Below, in pieces: positions 20,059 through 31,329 of a DNA stretch of 64,000 bases (position 1 is its first letter; every line of letters begins with the position of its first letter). The notes beneath the pieces were generated by a model. The model worked only from the letters and a program-made list of their open reading frames with translations, was not told the origin of the DNA and made no database searches. Source of the stretch: Diploptera punctata (lineage: Eukaryota; Arthropoda; Insecta; Blattodea; Blaberidae); contig JASPKZ010003434.1 in assembly GCA_030220185.1 (NCBI GenBank), positions 1,582,284-1,646,283 of the forward strand, written 5' to 3'. The position numbers and the translations under genes are program-made.

Positions 20059-21748
20059 GGTGGATCATGTCTTTTTATACTTTTATACCATGTCCAGAAA
20101 GGAGAGTTCACATGTTTAACACAAATACATTCAAATACCTCACCATTGATTTGATTCCAGACTAATAGCTTTGTACGATTGAGTGCATGTTATGTCCAAA
20201 CATTCCAGAAATTTCTACTATGACTCTAAATTTTCATACATAAAAATGTTATTTTGACTTCCTCTACACTACTCAAACAATGTAAATGCTATTTTTTATC
20301 AGTTTGTATGTATAGAAAGCTGTAATTGCAGAAAGGTCTCTCTTGTTAACCCATTCACTACTTCGGAAGATGAAGTCTGCTCATATTTCTTTTGTGGCCA
20401 TCAATTCAGAACATGAACAAGGCTCAATTTTGTACATAATTTGGGAGAGCATTCTGTAATTAATATTTACAACTAATACAAAATATGTGGCTTGCTTTTC
20501 ATCCTCCTTCATTCAATTTTAATATTTTGAAAATAGAAAAATATCAAATGACCATACCTTTTTGGTTTAAAAAAAGAGAGATTGTAGGACATTTAAATTT
20601 GAAGCGAATGTATTAATGCAATTTTTTTTTGCAAAGTATCTCAAACTACTCATACAGTAATGCAATGATAGATAGGGGTGGTTATTTTATCATTTATACA
20701 TTTGCAGTATTTAATATTATAGCATTTTGAAGAAAATATAGAGTTCATTCTAATTACAGGTAATAACTTCAAAATTTATTTAATGTGAAATTAAAATCAC
20801 ATTTGTAGAGCATGATATTGAGATAAAAATGCATTAATTAAATTGTAAATTCATTTAAAATTAGTATGAGCAGACAGGCAAATGGAGAAGACTACTTAAC
20901 AGTGAGCTATACATCATTTTTAGAAACTTGATATAACAAGGACAGTTAAGTCTCAGACTGCGATAGGCAGGACATGTGGCATGAATGGGAAATGAAAGAA
21001 GGGCATGGAAATACCTTATAGGCAAACCAGAGGGAAAGCACTCATTAGATAGATTATGAATGAGGTGGGAGTATAATATTAACTGTAATTTGAGAGAAAG
21101 TAAATGACAAAAGGGATGAATGGAAAATATTAGGTCAGGATAGGGATGTATAGAGAGCTTATGTCTGCACATCACAGCCACAAACCTACTGGTTCGATAG
21201 TGCTAGTGAGTTAGTTATAGGTGAAAGTAACTCGCAAAAAATGTGTATATTTATACTGAGAAAACCCAGATTGATATAAAAATACACAAAATTTACCAAA
21301 AATAAAATTAACTTAGGTCATGAAAGTTCAGTAGAATGAAATTATAGAACATACCTCAATATTTTGTTCTGTCATTTGGATTCTCCTGTCACAATTAATT
21401 GGTATACTGAAATAACTTTTAGCATCTATGCTGTTGAAGGACCCCAAATAATTGCAGACCTGCTTGGGGAAACTCTGAATATTTGAGCTTAACAGCCAAG
21501 AGCGTTTGCAGGCTATCTACATCTTTATTTCTCTTGAAGTTTCTGAAGGAAACAAAATATTTGAAAAAAAAATAAATTTTATATTTATATCACATTTTCA
21601 TAATTTTTTGGATTTTGTAATACTTTCAAAACATACAAAATATTGTTTACAGGTTGCGAAAAATTAAAATACAGGAGTTAAATAACTAAGTTAAGTTAAA
21701 CATGTGAACTCTCCTTTTGTGGACATAGTACATAATCATGACCCACTT
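20059..21748. repeat. Widely spaced inverted repeat, possible DNA element
   Basis: About 60 bp at 20059-20121 (GGAGAGTTCACATGTTTAA at its inner end) recurs inverted at 21692-21748, with some divergence. It could be the termini of a 1.7-kb element, but I see no transposase and no clear target duplication. A LINE end lies between. Confidence 0.4.
20860..21210 (+). mobile_element. LINE 3'-end fragment (RTE-like)
   Basis: The degenerate coding end and 3' sequence (GCGATAGGCAGGACATGTGG, then CCACAAACCTACTGGTTCGA, TAGTGCTAGTGAGTTAG) match 46540-46980. It has many stops. Confidence 0.65.
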
Positions 21749-21759
21749 CTAATATAGTA

Positions 21760-22695
21760 TAAAAAAGTGGATAAAGCATAACTCCACTATATAGAAACCA
21801 CATGAAATAATGGTTATTTTTTTTCACAATTATTGTTTAAAATTCTTGTGCAGTTTTATTTAACATAATATTTTTAGAATCTCATACATTTTAGCTATTT
21901 CTGTTTCTTTTTCTGAATAATAAAAGTAAGATAATTTTTATCCCCTCTCTTCAAACTCGGCTATAAGAATATTTTGTAAATTGATATTTTAATTTTTTCC
22001 AACAACCACACACAATATAATAATGAACTGGCGATGCTACCACACTCCCTCCAATTGCCTTGCTTGATAAAGAAACACATACATATTATGGCTAGTTACC
22101 TTAGTTGCATATTCGTGTGCAATCTAAAAACACCTAGATGTACATTTTTCACAATTTTTTTTCTAAAGAAATAATTCCTACACATTTTCAATAATTGCAT
22201 ATAGGCATATTTAATAAAACTGATTATGATGGTATAAAAATTAACAATTTCATCTGCCCCATTAAAATGTTTGCTTGGAAGAAGCTCAATGGTCAAAACA
22301 CACACAGCTGGAGATGTGGTTCAAATTCTATGTCGGCTGTACATTTTTCTTCTTATATACATTATTATTTATGTCTTTATACATGATACATTTACTTAAT
22401 ATGGAATTTAATACAACCTTATTTTTCTTTAATCCAATTTGATGGACATTAATTTTATTAAACTCTCAATATTCAACATTTGTAACTTTGATGAATACTG
22501 ATATATTATTATGGATGGGATAGGCCTAAGTTTAAATATAGTACAAAACACAATTATCAGTCTTGAAAACTTTCCATAATCTGTTTACTTGTAGCAAGGA
22601 TGGAACACACACAGAAAAATAAACTTAATCGTCAATTAAATATGAGTCTACTAATCCTCTAGAAAACAAGTGATTTATTTGAAAACTTAATGACT
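21760..22695. other. No recognised feature
   Basis: AT-rich sequence without supported features. Confidence 0.4.
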
Positions 22696-22699
22696 GTAT

Positions 22700-22922
22700 G
22701 ATGATGATTTTCGGGCTGTAGGCCGTGGTCGTGAGGCTTGTAGTTCCCCGACGTTTTGCCAAAGACTGCGTCTGGCATCCTCAAGGGTTGTCTTGAGGAT
22801 GCCAGACGCAGTCTTTGGCGAAACGTTGGGGAACTACAAGCTTCATGACCACGACCTACAGCCCGAAAATCTTCATCAAGATCATCATAGCAACTCCGGC
22901 CGTGAAAGTCTACGTGAATACA
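22700..22922 (+). mobile_element. Foldback of a second PLE family, one-sided tail
   Basis: Perfect 12-bp duplications TTAATGACTGTA at 22688-22699 and 22923-22934. The arms GATTTTCGGGCTGTAGGC and inverse meet at CAAGGGTTGTCTTG. The right end alone has a tail of about 44 nt (CATCATAGCAACTCCGGCCG onward). Near the centre, TTGAGGATGCCAGACGCAGT...GGCGAAACG has hammerhead-like order with a non-canonical first core base. It is related to 5601-5800. Confidence 0.87.
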
Positions 22923-22934
22923 TTAATGACTGTA

Positions 22935-23337
22935 ATTTATTTCAGAGATATATCAATAATGATGTTCTTACATAATATTATAAATAATGGTAATTATGAG
23001 TTTTATAAAATTAAGCATATAAATATATATTTTTACATTTTAAAAATGTCTACATGGCTAATAAAACATACAAATTATTAGTCCTTCTATTTCCAGTATC
23101 ACATTTTCACTTTTCAGTATATACACAGGTAAAGGTAGCCATTAACATATCATTAAGGATGCTGGAAGTTCTGGATGTAAAGGATCTATGTAGTATTTGT
23201 CGTTATGTGAGACTGGCTTACTTTATCTCTAGGGAAGTAGTTTATTGCCAGTCACTCATTTTTAGGAAAATGAAGCCCAATACAGTATATGCAGCAAAAT
23301 AAGCAATCTTTTACATTTCCATAGTATCCATGTTTAA
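22935..23337. other. No recognised feature
   Basis: AT-rich; no supported features. Confidence 0.35.
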
Positions 23338-23376
23338 TATATTTTTAGGAAGTAACACTATGAGATTTTATTAAAT

Positions 23377-23839
23377 GGACTATTCAGTGCAACCATCCCG
23401 CCAGTGAATATTCAATTGGAGAACAAGTGACTTTTAGCGTCTTGTTGGCCACTGTGATAACACATGTTCCGGATAATGCTAACTGCCAACATGTTTTTTC
23501 ACATATAAGGGAATTCTATCCCAAGAGTCCACCTATATTAGTGGGCAAGTTGGGGTGAGAAAATGGGTGAGTTAGTACACCAGATTAGTTTAGCATTCAC
23601 TTGTTTGTTAGTGGATTTTAGTGTTGACTACATTGTCTGAGCTGTGACTAATACATAATTTAAATTGCAAATATACTGAATTTAGGTTACTTTGAGTTCA
23701 ACTTCTCACTTTATTTTAAAGCATTTTTCACATTTTTTTGGGAAAAAATTAACATTTAAATTTCTCTCAATTATTCACATACTGCAACAATAAATTGTTT
23801 TTTTTTTCATTTGAATTTATGTTGTTGGCATAGAAACCC
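23377..23839. mobile_element. 463-bp insertion with 8-bp target duplication
   Basis: TATTAAAT at 23369-23376 and 23840-23847 flanks a non-coding insert (from GGACTATTCAGTGCAACCAT to TTGGCATAGAAACCC). No inverted termini are visible. Its right third (TTAGGTTACTTTGAGTTCAA to TTATGTTGTTGGCATAG) is related to 56328-56480. An 8-bp duplication would fit hAT-type transposition, but the class is unproven. Confidence 0.6.
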
Positions 23840-24247
23840 TATTAAATTAATAAGATTTTACACCTCATCTCATATATTTTGTATATATTCAGGACAGGTT
23901 TCAAAGGGTGTTCTCTTCATTATCAACTAGCATCTGACTTGATTTTACCATTGGCAATCCTGCAGGCCAATTCTTTCTCCTTCTGTTGAACTGCCAAATC
24001 AAATTCTTTTCATGGGAAGTTCAAAATTCATGATTTTGTCCTTGCATTTCTGGATGTAGATCTACCAGATTGTGAGTTCTTTGGATTTACAGGTATTTGT
24101 TTAATATGTGTTGCTTTTTTTATTTAATATTTAAATATCCTAACTCATAATAATTAACATGTTGCTTTACTTCAATCCTGTGCCTTTCTGACCAAGTGTG
24201 AGGCATTTACTGCAGTTTTCTACTTCCCCACTTTTTACATTCTTAAG

Positions 24248-24469
24248 CCAGTAGCAACATTCAGACTGCTTGAATAAACACCTACACAGAATTGGCATAA
24301 CAGATTCACCTAAATGCCCTTTTTGCAATTTAAATGAAGATATGGAAAGAAACCATCTCCTCCGTTGTCCAGCTTTTGTAGAAGAGACTAGCCTTTCTGC
24401 TAAATATTGGAGTGCAAGAGAGCGAATGATTTCATTATCAAGTGCTCGACATTAGATACCAACCAACCA
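24248..24469 (+). mobile_element. 5'-truncated RNase H LINE end
   Basis: Perfect 11-bp duplications ACATTCTTAAG at 24237-24247 and 24470-24480. It encodes NKHLHRIGITDSPKCPFCNL then HLLRCPAFVEE, nearly identical to the 2217-2774 copy, and ends GATACCAACCAACC. Confidence 0.9.
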
Positions 24470-24868
24470 ACATTCTTAAGCTGTTCTTTCATTCTGATGG
24501 TCTATTTTTTTTTCCTATGTTGATTTTTTCACAACCTGCACATATTATGTCTTGATTAATTTCTTCATTTTTGTTAGTTTTCCAAGAGTTTATTAAGGCT
24601 AAAATCATTTTTCGGTGCCAATTTGAATTTGTAAAAATTTTTGAAATTTATTGTATATTGAAGGACATGTAAATTTTTTATATATTATATTTTGTTCTTT
24701 TTCAGTTTGATTGATACTTCCTTTAATTAATTTTTGTTTTCTGAGGCTATTTATTTTCTTGTAAATAACATTTTATTCAAAGCCATTATCTATTGCACAA
24801 GTGACTCTTTGAAACTGGTCCTGGATATATACAAAATATACAAAGTGAGGTGTAAAATCTGATTCATT

Positions 24869-25674
24869 TGAAGATTATTTGTTTTTAAATTCTGTTACCT
24901 GAACAGTTCAAGCAATAAGAATTCATCCTTCACTTGTCTTTTTGTGCTCCAAGAAATGGATGATGGGTGTTGAAGTTTTTTGGGTGATACAGCAAGAGAA
25001 AGAGAAGAAAATGTCATTAGGTAATTGTAACATTGTACTTTAGTTATATGGCAGGCATATAGTGTACTCAAAATATCATTAGTTGTTTTCTTTGTAGGGT
25101 TTTCTCCGACTGTTTGAATTATCCCTGGGATGTTTCTGATACTCAATTTAAAGTATATTGAGTGGGACCTGGTTTAGTTTAGACATTAGCAAGTGTAGAA
25201 ATCTCCACACAGAGATTGACTCCAGGCCATTTACTTTTTTAAATACATATAGAAATTGAACATTAGAATACTACAGTATTAAAATAGATAGTTAATATTA
25301 AAATAACTGCATAAGAGTACGTTTAATAGACTTGAATCTAGTAATTTTTAAACTGTCAATTTGTTACATGGAAGTGAATTTAAATTAATTTTGCAATTGT
25401 TTGAACATTTTATGTAATATAAGATTGAACGTTGAAGTTCAATTTTTCATTAAAGCTTAATTTGTCTTAAATTAAACCTCATAGTGACATATTCCTATAA
25501 AAGTTCAATATTTTATGTAATACTTGTATTTTGTATATGATGTAGCTGTTTCATACACAACATAATATGTAGATATCAGTCTCCTGTGCTAATACTTTAG
25601 ATGTGACATCATTGACATATTAATATTAATTGTGCAGCAAACAGTACAGAAAAAAATTATATTTTGTTTGTATG
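24869..25674. other. No recognised gene; one PLE-tail-like motif
   Basis: AACCTCATAGTGACATATTC near 25475 resembles the PLE tail on its own. The segment near 25350-25440 weakly resembles 17715-17790. Nothing else was supported. Confidence 0.4.
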
Positions 25675-25687
25675 ATAATAAATAATC

Positions 25688-26038
25688 CGATTTCCGATTG
25701 AGGGTCTTTTCCACTTTTCAGCGGTTCCCCTTTTACCAGCTGGCCGTTCACATCCACATGTGTCAATCACAGAGGTAGATGATCAACAGCCAGTGTAGGG
25801 GTGACATGTGGTTAGCATGTCGAGTCCCCCAGCCGTTATAGCTGGTTCCTCAACCTGGAGCCGCTACTTATTGTAGCTACCCAATAGCCTCACGATGCTG
25901 GGTGGGCACCGGTCCCATACTGGCCGAAATACCATGAGAAAATTTCTTCCCCCATGGAGACTCGAACCAGCGCAAGTCCTGTAGCTCTGCGCCAAGGCTT
26001 CCTACCTTAACCGCTTGGCTATGGCGCGGGACTTAATA
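25688..26038 (-). mobile_element. SINE-B with 13-bp target duplication
   Basis: Duplications ATAATAAATAATC at 25675-25687 and 26039-26051. On the minus strand the tRNA-like head reads GCCATAGCCAAGCGGTTAAG with B box GGTTCGAGTCTCC. The body runs TACTGGCCGAAATACC (reversed) and contains one copy of the 60-bp segment that is repeated four times in 37556-38000. Confidence 0.88.
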
Positions 26039-26097
26039 ATAATAAATAATCAAGCTGCATAAAAATACATAGTAACATAAATGATTATCAAAATTGA

Positions 26098-26275
26098 TAG
26101 GGAGTAATACTATTAGGGTTTGTTTATTAAGAGCTTGAATTGATAACATACATACCACATATGTACACAATTTTCATCTTTCTTCTTGTCTCCCCTTTAA
26201 TGAGGGTCAAGTCTGTGTACAAAATATGAGGTAAGGTGTTTATTTCCGATTTAAGCTCCTAAAATAAATGATGCT
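26098..26275. mobile_element. Diverged PLE end, probable foldback
   Basis: A degenerate tail GGGAGTAATACTATTAGGGT at the left, CATACCACATATGTACACAA and inverse-like GTGTACAAAATATGAGGTAA at the right, with matching TAAGAGCTTGAAT/ATTTAAGCTCCTA ends. Confidence 0.6.
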
Positions 26276-26826
26276 AAGGTAACTTCATAGCATGTATGCA
26301 ATACAATTGTAATTTCTGAACAACTTCTAGCAAGAATTAAAAGTATTTATAATTCTAGCAAGACATGGGTGGCTCTCTGAACTGCAAGTGGTTGGTCACT
26401 TGTCCCTCCACTTCTGGACAAATCTCAATCAGGGGAGGTTTTCCATTTTACCCTGCAAAAGGCATCATTCCACCACTTCTCTATAATTATGTTATCTATT
26501 TAATTTCATTTCTTTCTATGATGGTGCGACAGGCCTGGTCAAATCAGCATCCATGTATATCACAGACCTTCAATAATAAGGGATTCACCTCAGTCTTTGA
26601 CCTAGCATTACACCGGGCATAATTATGACATATAAAATATAAAAAAGATATAGAAATTTGCTAGATATTCATATTAACCAATAAAATACCAAAATACTGT
26701 TGATTGTAATATATTATTTCACAGAATTATATTATTGGTTAAAAAGTTTGTAGGAAATAAATAAGAATTACTCTTTACTTATTGGAAATGAGCTAAATAT
26801 TTTTAAACTTTTAGGTAGAATAAAAG
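26276..26826. other. No recognised feature
   Basis: AT-rich; a weak open stretch at 26365-26622 has no recognisable domain. Confidence 0.35.
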
Positions 26827-26837
26827 ATTCATTTGAT

Positions 26838-27082
26838 GTTGAATGCAGGCTTTCACGGCTGGTAATCATAATGTTGAGTGATTCCGGGCTTTGTGGCCGT
26901 GGTCCATTACTGGTGTTCCTACCAGACGTTTCTCCCTCAGCTGCGGAGGGCATTTTCAATGGCTAGGAAACAACACCTAGAAGTACTCACCATTGACGAT
27001 GCCCTCCGCAGTTGAGGGAGAAACGTCTGGTAGGAACACCAGTAATGGACCACGGCCACAAAGCCCAGAATCACTCAACATT
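26838..27082 (+). mobile_element. Foldback of a third PLE family
   Basis: Perfect 11-bp duplications ATTCATTTGAT at 26827-26837 and 27083-27093. The left end has a 32-nt tail (GGCTTTCACGGCTGGTAATC). The arms AATGTTGAGTGATTCCGGGC and inverse enclose a loop of about 45 bp. Near the right arm, GACGATGCCCTCCGC...GAGGGAGAAACGTC resembles a hammerhead core with stem CCCTC/GAGGG. Confidence 0.87.
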
Positions 27083-27093
27083 ATTCATTTGAT

Positions 27094-27290
27094 TCTTATT
27101 AGAATAAAAGAATCTAGCAGAAACTGGAAAGAGCATGTTCAAAGAATGAAAGATGAACGCATACCAAAAATTATACTTAATTACAAACCAAAAGGAGACA
27201 GGAATGTTGGTAGACCGAAAAAGAGATGGATTCAACTTTTTGAATGAGAATCTGAGACCGGAACAAGCCACATGGGCTTAATCCGTAATT
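27094..27290 (+). mobile_element. LINE C-terminal fragment
   Basis: The plus-strand peptide SSRNWKEHVQRMKDERIPKI then GDRNVGRPKKRW matches the conserved end of the RTE-like LINEs in this window. It ended up interrupted by the PLE foldback at its left side. Confidence 0.8.
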
Positions 27291-27299
27291 GTTGATGAT

Positions 27300-28125
27300 T
27301 ACTCTTTACTTTCTATGTTTATGTGTGCTACTTGTTTTGCCTGTAAAATTAAGAGATTATATTAGTCAATTCTATCCAAAAGTTGATGTTAGCACATAAT
27401 TTTTATCTTTGAATTTATCACACTTATCCCTACAGGATTTTGTGAAAAAGTGCCAATATTTAAAGAGAAGGTCATTTGAACCACAACAAAAGAAATTCTA
27501 TAAAATGCCTTAAAATTGTTATCTTCTGAATGGAAGGAACTGTTTGTAATGAATTTGCATTGTGAGTGAGCTTAACTTGTTATATTTTTTGTTATGGGGA
27601 TGGTTAAAGGGCAGAATGTAGTGTAATGATGCTTTATGGCTAGCATACATAAAGAGAGATCTTAAATGTCTGTCAGCAGTTGAAGCTAAATCATTGAGCA
27701 AAAGAATACAAAATAATGAATGGTCATATTGGATACTTGCTTTACTGAAGGATACATTGGTGTACTTCTAAATTATGTAAAACAGAGAATACTGAACTCC
27801 AAATTACTAAGAAAAGACATTTAATTTATTTAATGCAGAGGCATTGATATAAATGTCATTGGCCTTACAATGACAAAACTACAACAAGAAAACACATAGA
27901 AGAAAATAATAGTTATAACACAATGTCAGGGATATTTTCCACTCATTCTTTTCTCTTGCTTCCCAGTTCTTGTTGACTTAGTTTTCACTTCTCAAAGTAG
28001 GGAAAACATTGAATGTCCATGATTGAGATTGCATAAGGGGGAGTGGGGATTATTGGAGGTGCCAATGTGGTGTAGGTGTTAATTCTACGACTTTTGTTTT
28101 TCTAGTGTTAATACATTTTACCTCC
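27300..28125. other. No recognised feature
   Basis: AT-rich; no supported features. Confidence 0.4.
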
Positions 28126-28137
28126 ACATCTTTAAAT

Positions 28138-28451
28138 AGTCCACCGCTGTGGTCTCGAGGTAGTGTGCTGCCTTGTCATGCAGCGGGCCCGGGTCCGATC
28201 CCCGGTCGAGGCAGTTTTTCTGGGTGAGGTTTTTATCGGGGTTTTTCCTCACCTGTAAGACAAATGTCAGGAAAACTTTAAGGCCCAAATGGTCTCCGAA
28301 ATCATATGGCCATCATCCTTCACCAGTGTGGAAAGCAATGGGAAGCTACCAACACCTACACAATTCCCTAGTAAAGCTGCAAGCATAGCATGAAAATGCT
28401 ATGATTGCAGTGAAGGACCTGCCTTCGGGCAGAATTACTATGGATGGATGG
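28138..28451 (+). mobile_element. SINE-C
   Basis: 10-bp duplications ATCTTTAAAT at 28128-28137 and 28452-28461. Head CCACCGCTGTGGTCTCGAGG with B box GGTCCGATCCCCGG; body GACAAATGTCAGGAAAACTT and GCATAGCATGAAAATGCTAT (a small palindrome); 3' end (GGAT)n. Further copies at 33416 and 52925. Confidence 0.9.
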
Positions 28452-28686
28452 ATCTTTAAATTTGGGGACATTTTCCAGAACACCTTAAGTATAGTGTAAG
28501 ACATGTATAATTAGTTTAACATTTCTGACATATCACAAGGTGTTTCTCAATCTTACACTTTCTAAAATACTATTGCTATTACTGGATTGGAGTTTGTGAT
28601 CAAAGTGCAATCAATGTGCACTGTATCATAATTCTATGATAAATGGCAATAGTGGATTTTAAGTAAAAAGATACTATACCATATAA

Positions 28687-28978
28687 TAAAAAAAGATAAG
28701 ATGAGGTGATCCCATATTGACCTTAGGAGGCCCTTGTAGTTTGAGGTTAAGACTCATACTTTACTTCATAATCGGCATGGTATGTTAGCCTTGCACGATG
28801 GCTGATTTTACCCACAAAACAAGAATGGTCATCTTTTTTTGTTTGAGGCTGAGTTGACCCTAGGGCCATGGTGCTGCCAGAGGATTTAGGCCAGTTTAAA
28901 AATCCTGCCCCCACTAGGCGTGACCTTTGGCTTTCTGGCTTATAGTGTGTTGCCTTAACCAACTAAGCTATAGTATGC
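28687..28978 (-). mobile_element. SINE-D, tRNA-like head
   Basis: 13-bp duplications CTATACCATATAA/CTATACCATACAA (one mismatch) at 28674-28686 and 28979-28991. On the minus strand the head reads TATAGCTTAGTTGGTTAAGG with a diverged B box. Confidence 0.78.
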
Positions 28979-29339
28979 CTATACCATACAACAAAATGAA
29001 TAAATAAATCTGTTGCATGTCAGCTCCATTAAGCCAAGGCTGATTAAACTGGTTGCGATCAGTGGCTAGCAGATGACACTTCAGGGAGTCACAAGGTTAG
29101 GATGACACAGTCCCTTCAGCATCAGTTTCTTTATATCATAAGAATCAGAAAATGTACTCTTTAAGATGTTATAAAAAGCTCATTAATATAATAATATTTT
29201 CCTGAATAAAAGATGTTTGTAATATCATAATGAGCACATTTTTCTGACACATATGATAAAACATTTAAAGATTGTATTTTTTAACTTAAGCTCTTTATAA
29301 CACTTACGAACATAATATGAAAATAATGTACAATTCACA

Positions 29340-30880
29340 TGCAGTAGTTAATATAACTAAAGAGAAAAATTCCTGCCTGAACCCAAGATATCCAGTTTTA
29401 TGCACTGACATGTTAGCTAACTGTGCTATTTAACATTTTCCAATACTGTTTTTTAACACAGTTCCAACAATGGATCATATTATAATATTGTGAAAAGAAA
29501 AATTAACGTGTGAACCAGGTATCAAACTGAGGACTTCTAGTTCTCTAGACTAGTGTGCAGCCCACTACACCATTCCTCATATACAAATCTATAATTCTCA
29601 TTTCGTCCGCTGTAAGATAGATGACACTGCCATCGCCAATGGCCAGCTTCATTTAGAAGTATCTATATTTGAGAATTTTACACTTTTATAAGTAGTAAAC
29701 AATGTTATTTAACATTTTCCAATACTGTTTTTTAACACAGTTCCAACAACGGATCATATTATAATATTATAATGATATTATGAAAAGAAAAATGAATGTG
29801 TGAACCAGGAATCGAACCGTGGACCTCTAGTTCTCCAGACTAGTGTGCAGCCCACTACACCATTCCACACCTGGCACAAACACTAACAATTCTTTCCACA
29901 TATACAAATCTATAATTCTCGTTTTGTCCGCTGTCAGGTAGATGACACTGCCATCGCCAACGGCTGGCTTTGTTTAGAAGTATCTATATTTGAGAATTTT
30001 ACACCACTACTTATTATAGATTTGTATATGTGGAAAGAATTGTTAGTGTTTGTGCCAGGTGTGGAATGGTGTAGTGGACTGCACACTAGTCTGGAGAACT
30101 AGAGGTTCCGGTTCGATTCCTGGTTCACACATTAATTTTTCTTTTCACAATATCATTATAATATTATAATATGATCCATTGTTGGAACTGTGTTAAAAAA
30201 CAGTATTGAAAATGTTAAATAACATCGTTTACTACTTGGTGGTGTAAAATTCTCAAATATAGATACTTCTAAACGAAGCCGGCCGTTGGCGATGGCAGTG
30301 TCATCTACCTAACAGCGGACGAAAAGAGAATTATAGATTTGTATATGTGGAAAGAATTGTTAGTGTTTGTGCCAGGTGTGGAATGGTGTAGTGGGTTGCA
30401 CACTAGTCTGGAGAACTAGAGGTCCACGGTTTGATTCCTGGTTCACACATTAATTTTTCTTTTCACAATATCATTATAATATTATAACTGTGCTATTCAG
30501 ACAATCCAGGAGTAGGCACAAATCTTTCTCTATTTGAAATTCTCACATAACTTTAGTAGTGAAATACTATTCACATTATAACATGGTTGCTTTTACTAAA
30601 AATACATTATGATGTAATTTATTCCATCCACAGCAGCTAATTATGAACATAATATTGAAATTAATGTGCTCAGGCAAGCCATTCACATTCAGTAGTTAAT
30701 ACAACTACAGAAAAATATCTTCTTAGAAGAAGCAACCATGTTCTGCTCCTGGATTGACTGAATAGCACAATTGGTTAGTGTACCAGCACATAAAGCTGGA
30801 GATCTTGGGTTCAAATCCCAGTTCAATCAGGAATTTTTCTCTTTAGTTTTATACCGCTTGTGTACAACAAAATTTATAAA
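29340..30880. mobile_element. SINE-F inverted pair, host of the SINE-E array
   Basis: The right unit (plus, about 30755-30860) has a tRNA-like segment: GAATAGCACAATTGGTTAGT, then GGGTTCAAATCCCAGTTCAA, then AATTTTTCTCTTTAG. The left unit (minus) is the inverse at 29360-29430, continuing at 30498. Only one side of each is well preserved. The SINE-E array sits inside the left unit. Confidence 0.65.
29431..30485. mobile_element. SINE-E inverted tetramer inserted as one unit
   Basis: Perfect 12-bp duplications AACTGTGCTATT at 29419-29430 and 30486-30497 enclose 1055 bp. It holds four tRNA-like SINE units of about 250-300 bp, two minus (29.43-30.00 kb) then two plus (30.01-30.485 kb). Each has GGAATGGTGTAGTGG (A-box side), GGTTCGATTCCTGG or a variant (B box), and a 3' part AATTTTTCTTTTCACAATAT. 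The left end extends about 50 nt further than the right (TTTTCCAATACTGTTTTTTA), so the foldback is asymmetric. Confidence 0.88.
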
Positions 30881-31325
30881 AGGCAAGTACACATGATAGG
30901 TACTGAAAGAGGTAATACATGGCATTGCTAAATTTTAAGAACTGAACCGGATTAAAACATTTTATAGGGTATATCCCAGATCTCAAGAAGGTGCACTGAG
31001 CTATATTTTATTATATTGATCCATTGAACGTTTAAAGATTTTTTTTTTGAGTGCCCAAACATCAAAGGTCATTAGTGCAATTTCAAAGTTAAAATATTTA
31101 TACTATATGCTAAAAGATAATATTTTTAAATTACAGAGAAATTAAATTTCATATCACTGGTTACATTTCCAACATTTCTACATGAACATTAACATACAGA
31201 ACTCAAAAAGATTTGAATTAGATATTAAGTTACATAACTTAAAAAATACACAAACCAACTGTTTAACAGAATTTCACACATATCAAAGGCATACATAAAA
31301 TCCTTCACATCCATAACCTTAGTAA
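30881..31325. other. No recognised feature
   Basis: AT-rich; no supported features. Confidence 0.35.
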
Positions 31326-31329
31326 ATAT

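Larger units (their letters stand above)
23338..24868 (-). mobile_element. PLE copy with inverted ends and two nested insertions
   Basis: The left tail TTTTAGGAAGTAACACTATG is followed by GATTTTACACCTCATCTCAT; the right end is the inverse arm GAGGTGTAAAATCTGATT. Both arms contain GGACAGGTTTCAAAG-type sequence. The minus-strand interior has a decayed GIY-YIG region (for instance ENSQSGRSTSRNARTKS). Interrupted at 23377-23839 and 24248-24469. Confidence 0.78.
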
